NCBI RefSeq assembly: GCF_964355755.1
Contig: NC_092674.1
Coordinates: 18,118,501-18,182,500 of the forward strand
Origin: Antedon mediterranea
Taxonomy: Eukaryota > Echinodermata > Crinoidea > Comatulida > Antedonidae
Length of the DNA: 64,000 nucleotides
Direction of reading: 5' to 3'
Part shown: positions 12,201 through 27,200 of the stretch, piece by piece
Position numbering within the stretch: the stretch's first letter is position 1
Layout of the letters: every line of letters starts with the position of its first letter
The notes under the pieces: model-generated
The model's database searches: none
What the model was told of the DNA's origin: nothing
Seen by the model: only the letters and a program-made list of their open reading frames with translations
Translations under genes and position numbers: made by a program

Positions 12201-15200
12201 TATAAACATTGACCTTATGAGTAGTTTGACGCAAATAACGCTCATCTACGCCCACTGGTTACTAAGATACGAATATATGAAAATATACAATAAAATAGGT
12301 CAAAGGTCAAAAACATGCTTTCCTGTAATTTTTGGTAAAAAGGTTTCATTAGAGTACATATAAATATGGGTCTTCTGAATAGTTTGAAACCAAAATTAAC
12401 ATGCTACCCCTAGTAGTTTTCAAAATAGAAAAATGTGTAATTTAACCCCTATGACCTTAAAACCCCTTAAAAATTATGTTCCACTGAACCGATTTTGGTA
12501 GATTTTGGAAATGATCTTCCCAGATGCTTATAGAATCAAATAAAAAAGGTTTGGAAACTATTGCAATTTGTTTTGGGTTACGCCCTTTTTTTGTCATAGA
12601 TTGACTGGACTACAAGTCTAAGAGAGTCGTATATCCCGGATGACTGGAAAACGGCTAATATTGTGCCAATACCGAAAATAAACCCCCCTCGCTGTGTCCA
12701 AACCGATCTCCGACCCATTTCGTTAATATCTGTAGCTGCAAAAATTGTAGAGAGCTTAATTGGTAGTCTTGTTTGGGACCAGCTGAAAGACAAACTATCA
12801 AACAACCAATTTGGTAGCTCAAAGGGGATCTCAACAACTGACGCCCTCATCTCATCATTGCATCACTGGTACCAAGCCACTGATGATGGCGAGGAAGTAC
12901 GTGCTCTCCTATTGGATTTTAGCAAAGCGTATGATATGATTGACCACCACATTTTAATTAGAAAGTTAAAGAACATAGGTATCGACGAAGTTCTTGTAGC
13001 ATGGATTCAAGCTTTTCTTGCAGATAGAAAACACAGAGTGAAATTGAAGAAGGTCTTCTCACCGTGGCTAAAACCAAACGGAGGAATCCCACAAGGATCA
13101 TGGCTTGGTCCAATCCTGTTTGTTGCCTTCATTGATGACCTCCAGGTCGATCTGCCGCTTATGAAATATATGGACGATACCACCTTTTACCAAAGATATA
13201 ATAAGAACTCCGAGTGCAAAATTCAAGATAGTATGAACAGTATATTTAAATGGTGCGAAGAAAATGGTATGAAACTGAATGAGAAAAAATCGGTTGAACT
13301 GCGCATTACATGTAAGAGAACACCAACTGAGTTTGACCCAATCACTGTGAATGGATCTGAAGTCAAGTGTGTTGAGCATGCAAAGTTACTAGGTGTCAAT
13401 CTTGACCGTAAATTGTCGTGGCAGACGCATGTTGACTGTTTAACTAAGCGCGTTGTACCAAGGTTGTTTTTTCTTAAGCAACTCAAGATGTCTGGCCTAG
13501 ATAGACTGGAACTGCTCCGATACTATCAAGCAGTGATACGACCAGTTCTCGAATATGCCTGTGCTGTTTGGTCCCCGAGTTTATCCAAAGTACAATCTGA
13601 CCAAATCGAACATGTCCAAAGAAGAGCGTGTAACATAATATGCCCCGATGGTACCTCGTATGCTGATACCCGCAGATACCTTAACATCATCACTCTATCT
13701 GAACGCCGCGAGAAGTTGTCAAGAAAATTCTTTGATAAAATGAAAAAAGAAGATCATATATTACACTCTCTCTTACCTAAACCTCCCACACACAACCATC
13801 AGCTCCGACGCGTTAGATCGTCCACCCTCCCCAAAGTCCGGACACAACGCACAAAAAACTTCATTACTTTCCACGGAGTTTTCAATGATTGGTGAATGAT
13901 CAGTAGCTGAGTTATGATAAGCAAATTGTGAACCTCTATTGGTTTGTGTTACTGGATGTACTATGATGGCCATTGAAAGACTGATTTGTGGACTATGTTA
14001 TATTTAGTATTACTTGTTTGGACTGTGTTATACTATGTGTTTACATATTTACTATTATATTTATGTCAACTTCATCACTGCTTACTTGATGCAATAAAGG
14101 AAATAAATAAAAAAAAAAAATATATATATTTATATTTGCTCTAATACAACAGAAATACACAAAATGTTAAAAAACACCTTATTTTGACATTTAACCTACT
14201 GTATAGCTGGTAACAATGTGATAGTTTTGGTCTCAAAATACTAGGAATGAATATTATGTTCAAAAATGAAATAACAAGTTATGAAAAAGTGGAGCCTTTC
14301 TTTTCAGGTATCACATGATAAATTGAAACTCGTTGCCCATGATACACCATACGGTAGGCTACTCCAGGCCCGTAAATTAGTTTTTATAGAGGGGTTCGAA
14401 TTTGGAAGCCTTTGATAGACCAACCAATTAGGATTAATTTGTATGTGTGTGGATGATGGTTTTCAGTAGAAGAGGTGGTGATTCGGAGGGAATTCTCAAC
14501 CTCAGCCCTGCCACACCCCCCACCCCCCTCCGTGTTGGGATTGAGTAAGGATATTGGGAAAAGTTTTCACATAGCCTATCGCAACGTAGAAATTGTAACG
14601 GTGGTGGACTTGTAATTTATATTTCAGATTCCATTTCTTTTAAAGTAAATAACTATAATGATATCAATATTGAATATATCTCAGTGAACCTCAGAACCAA
14701 GAGTGGTAGCACTCTCACTGTCACTACGCCGTACAAGCCCCCATCAGCCACGGTTTCTTATTACGAGGAACTAACTCAACTCCTTGAATTGTCGGGAGTC
14801 CATGAGAACGACTACATTCTCATTGGAGATCTAAATACAAACTTTCTCTCACCAAATGCCAGCACAATCAAGTAATGGAAGAATGCAATCTTGTACAACT
14901 AGTTGACCAGCCAACCAGGCTGATCTCCAAATCCATCATTGACATTGTCTTATTTTGAATCGGCATTTATTTATTATATGCCATCTAGAACACTCTGTCA
15001 GAGTTACAGTTTAAATTTTTATATTTATATTATATTATATATTAACCTCAAATAAGGATTTGCACTTCGGCACAAAGCGTCTATGAAATGTCGATGAGCG
15101 ATCATGATGCTGTTATCACCGAAATCTCACAAGACATTGTTAAAAATGTTCATTTTTCAAAAACATTTCGTTCCTTCAAAAACTTTAACAAAGAACGTTT

Positions 15201-18200
15201 TGTAAACGAACTAGAAAATGTTGAATGGGATAATCTATCCCGAATCATTAACGCCGATGAATTTATTGATTTATTTTATAATATTCTTATACAAATTTTG
15301 AATCGTCATGCACCCATTGTTAGTAGGCGTGCCTGGCTTATTGATAGGGATGATTTGCTTGATCTTATGCACAAAAGAGATCGCGCACGTAGTAAAGCAA
15401 AGAAAAGTAACTCAGAACGTGACTGGCGATATGCAAAAAAACTAAAAAACCAAGCGACTAGAGAATTAAGAAATGCCAGATTAACATTTTTCAATGATTT
15501 TATTACTACTTCTGTCGGGGATTCTGGTAAGATGTGGGAAGGCCTTGAGCAGCTTCTCCCCAAAAAAGTGAAAACCCCTCACCAAAGACCTTAATTTTTA
15601 ACAACATCGAAGTAAGCAACCCTCTTGGTTGCTGATACTTTCAATGACTATTTTGTTAATATCGGCCACACTCTTGTAAACAGAGAAAAGCTCGATCACC
15701 TTCCTTGCAACACAAACATCGAGGTAAACCAAAGACAATCACCCGTTTTTAGTTTTTAAACTATTAGTCAGGACGAAGTTGAGGGAGAGTAGCTCAGGGT
15801 CGATCCTAAGAAGGCCACTGGTCCGGACGGAATTGGGGGAAAGATCTTGAGACTGGCAGCCAAACACATTTCCAAACCTGTTACATATCATAAATCATTC
15901 TATTAAATCAAACACTTTCACCCACATCTGGAAACAGTCGCATATCACCCCCACACACAAATCTGGTGATACTCAAGACTTAAACAACTACAGACCTATT
16001 TCCATACTGTAACTGCTCCAAAATCCTTGAAAAAATTATTCACACTCAACTTTACAATCACCGCTCACTGAAAATAACCTTCTTTGTTCCAGTCAATCTG
16101 GTTTCAGATCCGGCTTCTCCACACTGTCAGCAGTGACTAACACACTTAATAACTGGTATACTAAAATCAACCGCGGCTTTCTCACTGCCGCAGTTTCCAT
16201 TGGCTTTTGACCTTGTGAATCACAAACTCCTTGTAAATAAACTCTCTTATTACAACATATCTCCATTGTCCTCACAACTTATTAAATCATACTTAACAAA
16301 TCGCACCCAACATGTAAAAATCGAATCCGTCATATCTTCTCCAAAAACTGTTCTTATGGGTATACCACAAGGTTCTCTCATTGGCCCATTACTTTTCACT
16401 ATTTTTATCAACGATCTTCCCAACATTATCAAACACTCAAACATTGACATGTACGCTGACGACAATAATTTACAACTCATCACAACACCCAACCAAGACT
16501 AATTGAAATTCACTTACATGCATACCTCACTAATATCAAAAAATGGCTCTCTCAAAATAATCTCATCATCAACACCAAGAAGACAACATCAAAGCTCATT
16601 GGAACCCATAATAAACTTCCTCAACATAGAAATATCAATCTTAAAATGAATAACACCAAGATCATTCAAACTCAGGAACATAAACATCTTGGAATAATCA
16701 GAGACCCAACACTTTCTTTTCGACCACATACACGTTATCTTCGTTCCAAACTCTGCCGAGCAATTTCCATCTTAGCTCGTGCACGTAAATTCACCAACAT
16801 ACGCACATCCATTCTCCTTTACAATACCATCTTTCTCCCTCACATTGATTACTGCTGCAGTGTGTGGGGTTCCAGATCCAGAGTCCAATATAAATATCAT
16901 CCAAAAAATCCAAAATAAAGCTTTCAGAATAATTCTACATGCTCACCCACTTACCCCACGCGAAACACTATACAATACTCTTAACCTACATACCATCATC
17001 GTATTGACCTACAAATTGGCTAGGCACTGTCGCTGATGGTTTCGAAATGTTCCATATACATATTTGTTCATATACATATCTTTATTTTTTTTATATATAT
17101 TTATATTTATGTTGGTCACTCCTTTTGTTTTTCCTTTTTCTCGTCTTTTTGTATTTGTTATCGTTCCCGTTTTTTAAGTGTTGAGGGCCTCATGCATGAA
17201 ACAAAGTTTAATAAAAAAAATGTTAAAAATCGTGAGAATAAATCAAGAGGCTTCAGTCGAGGTCCTTGCATATAAAATTACGAATCTCCAGTGTTTTCAT
17301 TTCTGACACAGTGAAAACTCCTGTCTATCTATTGAGATTACGACGTGCATCAATTAATCAGAAATTATAGTACATGGAGACGATGCTTGTTGATACACGA
17401 CCAGACGATAAGCAAAGAATTGAGACCTGTAGACTTGCCTAGGCCTGCAGTTGTATACATTAACGTTTAGCATGGGGTGACGTGGATGAATCATCACTGC
17501 TATGACTAGTGCAAACCTGAGACGTTTCCAGGGAAACAAATCGAACGGACATACGATACTTTACTGTGGTAGACTTTGCTATTTATTACATAGAGTAATA
17601 AACTACACACTACTGCAAAATACTGTATTTAACATTTGGACACTGTGTACTGTATGTTATTAAATAGGTACAGTATGTCTTAGGAATTGGTAAAAATGCG
17701 CCCAACATCTCAACCCTCGCCGAAATGGGATGATTTTCTATTATTATTATTATTATTATTAAATTTTGGTTATATATTATTCAAACAGACAAAAGTAGAT
17801 TTCTTTCCAAGTGTTATGATTTACAAATCAGAAAAATAGAGAGAAATGAAAACTGTTGGGCTATGCAAGTCAAAAATCTTCTTTTTTCAATGGGTTATGG
17901 TTATATTTGGGTTGCACAAAATGTTTATGATAAATATAGTTTTATAAGTTTAAATTACGTTTAGGAGATATTGAAAGACAACTTTTTGATAAAGTTGGTT
18001 CATTTTCTAGATTGAATTTTTTGGTAGATTTAGGGTATGTTCAGACTCACAGCGTTAAGGTGGCGTTATATAAGCGGCGTACATATTTTTGTGTTTGAAC
18101 TAGTCCGCAGATTAGCGTTAGGGGGCTGTTACGCCGCGCCAGTGGCGTTAATAACCCTAGCAGGAGAGGGTAGATTTAATAACGCTAATACAGTGATGCA

Positions 18201-21200
18201 TCAATGATTTTAACCTTAACCAATAAAAAGAAACGACCACGGTTAGCAGGCCAACAGCATACCTTTACAGCGAGATAGCTAAACATCAAACTATCATGTT
18301 TTCAATTTTAAAGAACAGTAGGCTTACAGTTGGCGTCAGCGATATGATATCAGGGGTCCCAAGTCTACCGCTACTCGCGGTAGTCTACCGCTTTTAGTAC
18401 CCATCTACCGCGCTACCGCTATCTCGACGTTTTCTACCGCATTTTGATTTTTTTACCGCATTTTCAAATTTCCCCATATTTTTGACCAAATTGATTTACG
18501 GTTACACCCAGGCTCAGCCCAGGTCAACAATAGTCAATAACCAGAAAAAAGTGAGGCAGGATGTTGAAACAATGTCTATTCATGCAGTCTCCGTGGTCTA
18601 TTAATTAATTAATTAATCACGTGGTAACCGGAATATGTGATTATCAATTTTGGGAGGATCCAAGTTTTAACTAAATAAACGCTTTGATTACACAGTGGTT
18701 CAGACACGTTTTAAATAGTTATTACATTTTTAAACACCCTCATAATTAATGGACTCTACCAATGTTGATCCACTACAAAGAACAACAGATCGCATCGCAC
18801 GAGCTAGGTTGTTGATCTGAGGCGGTGTTTTATTTGGTTTTACTGTACGATCCGATAATACGAACATGTTAAATGTAAAGGCATGGATTCGCCAAGCAAG
18901 TAGGCCTGCGTTTAATAAAAATTTACCTAAGATTGTCGTAAGCTCTTCTGTTTATAGCAATAATCCACCCGTTCCGGCATGCACGCTAGGCCTCTCTAGC
19001 CTAGGCCTACTCTTCGATCGATCGATCAATGTCGCTGGTGGGGAATTTCCCAGCGATAAGAAATCGGCGAAATAGCTCATAAAACGGCCTACATTTTAAC
19101 GTGTAATTACGTATGGATAAAACAATATAAAACTCAATGTTTTTCATCTGAAATAATATGTTAACTCGCGTAATGTAGCATAAGACGGAATAAATAGTTA
19201 TTTCGATTGTTTTTGGGTTTAAAAATGGTAGCTAGCTACTACTAGTACTAGGGCCTAGAAGTAGAAGCCATAGGCTAAGCCTAGGCCTGTGTCTAAAAAA
19301 TATGAGTAAATTCTATTGGGCAATACTATCATGCGTAAATATTGTACATTATGTAATTAAGTTATTAAATTATTTTATATACTGAATTTTATTTAAAATA
19401 CAGTATATATTTTTTAAATTCTTTGTACTGAGGATGTGTCCATAAAAAATAAGAATGTAAAAATACTGATGGATAAACCTATGTAAAAATTAAGCCAACT
19501 TATATATATGTAACATTAGTTAATTAAGAGACGTAAACGACGCTTGTTGATTTTCGATAGAGAGAAATGGCGAACCGCGATGACGTCACTCAAATTTCAC
19601 CGAGTGGGTATAGATTGTAAACAAACCATTTCGCCACATGTTTTTGTATGGGAAATTCCGATGGGTTGAGTTAAAAAAGTAGGTAGAAAAGAACGTTTAA
19701 AACACACATAATAGCAGTATCTTTTTTTTTTTGCAACCCCTTAACAATTTTAATGTTATATGGGCAAATCTTAACATATTTTATTTTAATTTGGATTGAA
19801 TTAAGACGCGTTTTTGTTATATACTGTACCCAGCTCTAGTAGGCCCTAGATAGTTGGCCTGTATATGCTGTAGTACCTCGAGTACTCGAGCCTAGCACGG
19901 ATTATCGGTTATAATAATAATAATAATAATAATCATAATAATAATAATAATAATATTGGAAATTCGTTATTGCATACTGTACTACTACTACTACTACTTT
20001 AGCTAGGGTGCTGCTAAGCCTCTCCTAGCTAGGTAGTAAGACTAAAATAGAGCATCTCTAGTAGATGTAGGCCTAGCATTAGTTTCAGCTTGACAACTGC
20101 CATTTTGTTATGTGGCTAGTGATGCTTCCTTCCTGCAGGGGGCTATCGCCAGTAATGAATACTTGATAACACCATTCTACTATAATACTATAGACCTAGT
20201 CTAATGTAGACCTACAGATATGAGATATTTTTAGGAATATGATTGTGAATGATGGATGACTTTTATACATAACAAGAATTATGAGCCTTACAGCAACAAC
20301 ATTGGTTAGACGACACCATGATTCACGTGTATAAACATAGGAAATGTGCCGCCCTCAACGGTTTGTTATGATTTTATACCCACTCGGACTTTAGACGCCG
20401 GTTCGCCATTTCTCTCTATTGCCCGTGCGTTGACTTTCAACGCCCCGACGAATTGAATGTGGTTCACGACAAAATCTCCTGCGAATGGACTTTCCGAAGT
20501 TGGGACCTCTGTGATATTTTCATAAATTAAATACATTAATCAGATAATTGTCCGTGTAACAATTCTGCAAGTAGTAAGAACAAATCAGTATATTTTGAAG
20601 GTAACATTGTATAAATAAAAATAGCAAAAAAACAACTTTACAATTTTGTCATGAATGTATGCATAGTTCTATCTGCTTAAACCTAAGAATCGGAGCATTT
20701 TACGCAAGGCATTGGAATGTTGATCGTTGTGTCTGAACACCTTGAGTTTCAACGCTATTGATTACCGTACGCCTTGCGTTTGATAACAAACCTAACGCTG
20801 TGGGTCTGACATTGCCTTAGACAGTTTTCTTAACCATATTAAAGAATTTAAAATAAAACAAATTTTGTTGTGAATATAACTAACTCGTCAAAGTGACGAG
20901 TTCAAATCTAGTTGATTATCCGCAACTTTTGTTGATGGGATTGAGCAATATCTATCCCTACCCCCAATCCATACTTCCGACGAAACGCATTTGGGTAATG
21001 AAAGCCAACTTTTTTACAGTCCTCCCACTAAGTAGTTTGAGCAAATAATAATAAATAATATATACCGTATATTATTACAGTATTTTTATACCGTATATTG
21101 ATGATATACAGCAGAAATAGGGCCTTTGATGTCAGATGTAAGGAAAATATTATGTTTTGGATAACTTACAATTTGATGAGGTGTGCATCTGCTCGTGTAT

Positions 21201-24200
21201 CATGTTTGATGGCATAATAGGCAACTAGTTCAGATTGGTTTATGACACTAATCACTTTGTCTGCAGCAATAACTATCTCATCTAGCATTTTTGTTCTGTC
21301 CTGAAACAATACAAATATACAAATTTGTTCTGTTACTTCTTGCATGCAGGTACTAAACACGACAAAATCCAAACACACAAAAACACAAAAAATACAAATC
21401 TATAGATGTAGTGGCAGCAACATAATTATCTTAATATACTACCATAATGAATGACACAAAAATAATAATTGGTAATATGGCTACTGTATAATTACATAAC
21501 CAGGTAAAAACAGAAATGATCAATGGTAGAGGTAACTACAAAAATATTAATTGTCCAAATATTCTTTAATGTTTTGTTTTATATTTTAACAGAGGAAAAC
21601 CCTTGAAAATATTTGTTTACATGACAGAAAAAAAGTTAACTGGCTATATACTGTACCTTATCAACTTCCAAAGAATGCATCTTGGCTACAAACAGTGGGA
21701 TATGATCAGAATATTGACCAACCAGATCTTCAAAAATTGCATTTCCTTCAAGTCTAAAAAAAGAAATACATTTTTATAGCATTTTTCTTCTATCGATACA
21801 TTTTTTTGCAATATTGTAGGTAAACTTAAAAAAAATAAATGTGTTTTGTGTTTATATTAGGAATGTTTATACCGGTTATTAATTAAATAAGCGTGAATAG
21901 CAAGTTTCTATTATATCATGATTTTCTTTTGGAGAGAGTTTGTTATTTGGGAGGATAATGATCTGTAATATTTATTTTGGTTAAGCGCTATACAAAAGAC
22001 AATTATGATTATTAATATTAAAAATAAACATTCCGTATGGGTTGATTTAATACATTGGTGAAAATACTGTCAAGAAGTGTAGCAGAGAATTCTTGTTGGC
22101 TAGTCAATAAGTGGAAACTCCTGAAATATAATACCGGTACACAATAATACAAGGATACTTTATAGTTTCTTATCCCTGTCTACAATAATTTATTTCACAA
22201 TGTTTATTAACAAACTGGAGTAGATGTACTTGATAAAAAAGTAGAGGCTTATATACACACATTTACAGGCATAAGAAACTCTAAATCGCCAAGTAAATAC
22301 CGTATTTAATAAGGTATTTTTTTAATACCGTATATATACGGTATATTTTTGGCAGCGGAAACAGTGTTCATAAAAAATATACCGTATTTTGTATACCATA
22401 TTTTCCTCACCAAATTTGTGGATAATTGTGGATTGTGGATAAAATATTTATAAATTTATACCATACTTTTGGTTTTGCTGCAAATAAAAAATACTGTATA
22501 TTTTGATTTTCTGTAAGGTTTTTACACATTGATGGATCATCTATAGTCAATGAAAGTAAGGAACAACATCACAACATTTGCAAATTATCTGTTGTGGAAA
22601 CAGGACAGTCAGATTTAGATAATTTAGCAAAAATTATGGGGTGTGCGAATAACAAAACAAACAGAGACTGTGAAAGCAGAGGCTACAACATCGCCAAAGA
22701 TAAACAAATTCTAATTTGGGCAAGGAAGGAATAACTTGTCCCCATATTGGGGGATCAAAAGGCAGGTTGGGTAAAAAAAGATGAATTTTAACACGACCAC
22801 CCAAGGTAGTACTTCTAGCAGAAACGGGGTACTAAAAAATACGGTATAAAATATACCGTATTTTATACCATATTTTGAGGATATGCAGCAGGATTAATAA
22901 ATGACATGTTGCATTAATAATGTAGAACTATTGTTATAATAATCTCAACATTTACAATTATCATTGAATACAAGGTAAAAAGTGAGAATGTTGACAGCAA
23001 AACAATGAGGTAACATCCTAGTAATACCATTTCCAGTCATTTAAAGTCATTCCTACGTCCGGTCATACGCAGATATTTTAAATCAGGTCTGTTGTAACTT
23101 CAATCACATATATTTTAGATTGACATTTAATTTATTTTAATGATTTATTTGATAATATTACTAAATATCTAATTTACAAATTCAATGTCTAAATCTTTAT
23201 GAAATAAACGATGTGCTCTTTTAAACTAAGTCAGTGCTAATACATTTGTTAAATACCTAATTGGTTTTAAGTTAGAAGATTAAGATTGACTGAAAATTTT
23301 TTTTCTTATAATTTACTTACAAAAAGAAGGAAGACAATGATAAAAAACACCATTTCCGGTAATTTTTGGCCAAACTTGTTCACCATGAATATAAATATAA
23401 TGCTACTAAATTTTTCGCGTATTTTATGTATCTCCTCCAAAACCACTGAATGGTACGTGCTCACATTTGGCACACTGATGTTTATTGATGGGCTGCACAC
23501 GATAGGCTAAGTCACTTTCCTGAATTTTAAGGTTAAACACTAAAAAAAGATCTCGAATACAATAGAACCAACGGGGGGACATTTTTGCTTTCGGACAAGC
23601 TTTCCCAATCGAGTCAGCAAGTTGGGGGGTTCATTGTGATGAAATCACCTTTAAAAAAATTAAATTTAGTATATTCTTCTACACTTTGATCAACAAAACA
23701 ATCTAATACAAAATCAAAAAATTATATCGGCATGGTCGCTTTTTCCGACTGGATCATCATAAACGTAAAATATTGACATCAAGTTCATGTTTACTAAAAA
23801 TTAAGTCAAGTAATGAAGGTTGGTCGTCACCTCTTACACATGTAAATTGCGTCCATGTTGTGTCAAGAATGAGTCTCAATTCACAAATCAATGCAAATTA
23901 AAATCTGGTCATTTTTGTATGAATATTTTAAACAGTGTATCCCTGATCTTCTGGTTGTATTCACCTCGAGATCTAGGGCTACGGTAGACACAAGCGATAA
24001 GATCAGATTTTTCTCCATATTTCAATAGACAAGTTAGCACTTCTATATCAATCCAGACCTCGTCAATAACAACTTCAGAAAAAATATCTTTGCGCACCAG
24101 GATTAGGACGCCACCACCTCCATCACTTGGAATTCTATCTCTTCTATAAACTAAATAAATATTGGTATCAAAATAAGTAATTCTATCATGACTCTCTTCC

Positions 24201-27200
24201 AACTTTGTCTCGGTAACAAAAATAAGACTTATTTTTCGAATAAATGTATGTACAGTACCTATCAGATATAATTGTCTTGTATAACAGATAAGTACTGTAA
24301 TAGTTTACTGAAGTTACTATTACAACCTCGTCAATGAAAACACAAATATGTATATATTTATTTACTTATTTATGAAAACGCATACTATAAAGTTTTGTTT
24401 GTCTGTAAAATGATGTAATCAAGCATGTTTACAGGAGTAATTAAAAACCAAATTATAGTTGGAGAAAAGATACTACGAAGCATGTCATTGTCATCGCAAA
24501 TCAATACATTTGTATAAACATATATTAAATCTATCAAAATAGTTTTTTTTTTAAAAGAAAATCGGCCTGTCTTCAACATTATGATTGTGTACTCGAGCTG
24601 TTCAACCGGTTTTCAACAATTATTGTAGGAGGAGATAGGAAAATGCTTAGCATCCTCGTATTATTGTGTGCAGGTATTTTTCAAGATGAACATCCATTAG
24701 ACAGTGTATACCACGATCGGAAAACACCCCTATTTGGGGCAAACCTAAATTCGTTTTAATTGTCAATAACTAATTATCTAACTCAATTTAATTATAAACA
24801 GGGTTACATCAGGTGGTTAAAATCAGTATCGAAAGTATGAACCAACTTTACAAAACCTCACACAATAAATTGAAACTTTGCAAAAGTGTAATTTATATCA
24901 TGCTATATCATACCTATTTTTAATCGGTTATAGCTCTTCAGGATGGCTGGTGACCCCCATTTTTAGAAATTTATTATGGAAGCTGAGGAGTTGTAGATAT
25001 GAATTCAAGTACAATTTGTACCTACCAGATGTCACCATATGGTCATTTTAAAAATGGGATTTTTCTCTCTTTTGTACTAATTAATCTCATTTAATAGAGC
25101 ACATCATGCTATAAATGCGTACCCCATTCTATCATGTTCTTTTTCAATCAATTCTCTTGAGTCAAAAACATTTTCAATTTTTATTACGTCAGAAACGGGG
25201 GACTAAAAAAATACGGTATAAAAAATAAATTATTTTATACCGTATTTTGAGCAGTTGCAGCAGAAGCAGGCCCTAACTGTATGGTAATACATTGTAATAA
25301 TAGTTAATTATTATCGGACTTATATCTTTATTACGTTCTACTAAGGCAAGAAATGCGTATCATTATTTTGGTCATGTGATCGATGTAAACATGCGGCAGT
25401 GCAACACAGAATCGAGGAACTGACAAGTCACAAAAGATCGCTTTTCTCAAAAACTACACCCTAACCCACTCCCCCCCTGTATAACATATATTTGGAATAA
25501 AAACAATTGTCCAACAAATTTTAGAGCCAGATGACACCTATTTTAATTTCCTCCTGGTCTATACCGTCCTACACCTGCCAGACTCATTTCCAGGTGTGCT
25601 CCCGTCGGACCCATTCCCGGGTGCAAGTCTGGGAGGATGATCATTGAAGTTACCTACTGAAAGATGAGTATTCCCCGAGACCGGCTCATCTTCCCATATG
25701 TGTCTTGTTCGCGAGTTTATACTCGAAGGTCGGGAAGGGGAATAAATTGGATGTTTTGTTTGGCAAACCATCCCTCTGGGATATGGAAATCCAGGGCGGA
25801 GAATTTGAATCATATATTTCATTTTCTATTCAGACACTAGGGTGCAACTCTGTATTAGAAAAAAAACACAAGTTAGTCTTCAATGTCAAGGTCAAATCTC
25901 AACATTCTTAATTTGCACCGGTTGAGCTGAAACTTGGAGAAAACAGTCTATATTATTTTTATTTTATATTATTTCATTCAGTTCACAACCAACAGCGATG
26001 AAACGCCACTAACAGGTTGCAGGAGGAAGGGTATGTGTAATTCCAAAATCGAGGAGGGCACCACCAAAGTTCATGCGATGTCAAAGGTCATGGTAAAATT
26101 TAAAAATTGCTCCAAACGAGCTGAAACATGGGTAAATTATTCAAACTTGTTAGGTGGGTTCAACAAGTTAGGTTGTCTAGGTCAAATCTTGAAATGTTCA
26201 AATTGCTTCGATCTAGCTGAGTTTTGAGGAAAACAATTCTGATAGAATGAGTATGAATCTCAAGAATGGCGCCACCCAAGGTCATGCGATGTGAAACGTC
26301 AAGGTAAAATTTTAAAATTGCTCCAATCGAGCTAAAACTTGGGTCTTCAAACTTTGTGGCTGGGCGAGTTCTGTATGGATTTTGTATTGATATTACTAGG
26401 TCTATGCAAGTCAAAGGTCACAAATGTGACTGGATGTATAAAAATGTTCTATTGATATCGTTTATAGTTTCTAATTACTTTCAAGTCTATAGTTTCACAT
26501 ACATGGAACTGTTTAGATCCATTTGACTTTTTTCAAGAACATATTTTGTTGAAAAACTTTTACTTTTTGAAATTATTATTCATTTATTTATCTTATATAT
26601 AAAGTGTTTCCTCAACTTGTTTATTCATAATTTCTTATTCTGAATTTCGTAAATTCATTATTGAAATAATTGTTTTTACCCTGATACAAATTTGTTCCCT
26701 TCTTCTACCCAGCCCAATTGTAAGTACTATCAACCTGACCAACTAACCCACTTAATTGGAGAGCTCAGTCACATGAAAAACTTTTCTTCCTTGCATATTA
26801 ATTCTAGAAGTTTATTTCATAATATTGATTCTTTCAAATTATTTTTCACCAATGACAATTATGATTTCTATGTAATTTCAGTCTCGGAAACCTGGTTGAA
26901 AGATGATAATCCATTAACCAATATCTCAAGTTATTCTTTCATTTCGCTAAACAGACTAGGGCAGGCTGGTGGCGGTGTGGGGTTGTATGTTCGAAATAAC
27001 AATGTGTTCAAAGAGAGAACTGATCTTTTCCTAGACCCCTCCCTGTGCGTCTCCCTGTTTATAGAAATTGAATCCAATCAAAACATTATTGTTGGTGTAA
27101 TCTATAGGGCACCATCCCTTGATATGAATGCTGTTATTGATGCTTTTGATCTCCTGTTAAATAATTTAGCAAAAACCAACAAAAAATTTACTTATTAGGT

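Larger units (their letters stand above)
8734..12612 (-). mobile_element. DNA transposon with PIN/XPG-like nuclease protein (Academ-like candidate), decayed
   Basis: Terminal inverted repeats begin TAGTCCAGTCAATCTA at 8734 and end with the reverse complement at 12612. The termini continue in matching inverted sequence (ACAAATTGCAATAGTTTCC-like and a TTCAGTGGAACATA block). The flanking CAA is duplicated at 8731-8733 and 12613-12615; removing the element and one CAA rejoins a LINE reading frame as NSSLRES, so the boundaries are well supported. Inside, a minus-strand gene remnant (about 9957-11803) carries the element's protein. The arms consist of degenerate modules about 130-170 bp long. Size is 3879 bp. 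The superfamily call is an inference from protein content and 3-bp duplication. Confidence 0.85.

Noticed and set aside
8734-12612. TA target duplication (Tc1/mariner-like) for the 3.9 kb element
   Set aside because: TA is part of the inverted repeat; only the CAA interpretation restores the interrupted LINE reading frame.
18866-19075. 69-codon frame inside the Harbinger-like element
   Set aside because: No transposase or Myb-like motif; probably chance.
25559-25822. Pro/Ser-rich minus-strand frame in a GC-richer patch
   Set aside because: Unrecognised and without start or splice support; listed only as an unassigned segment.
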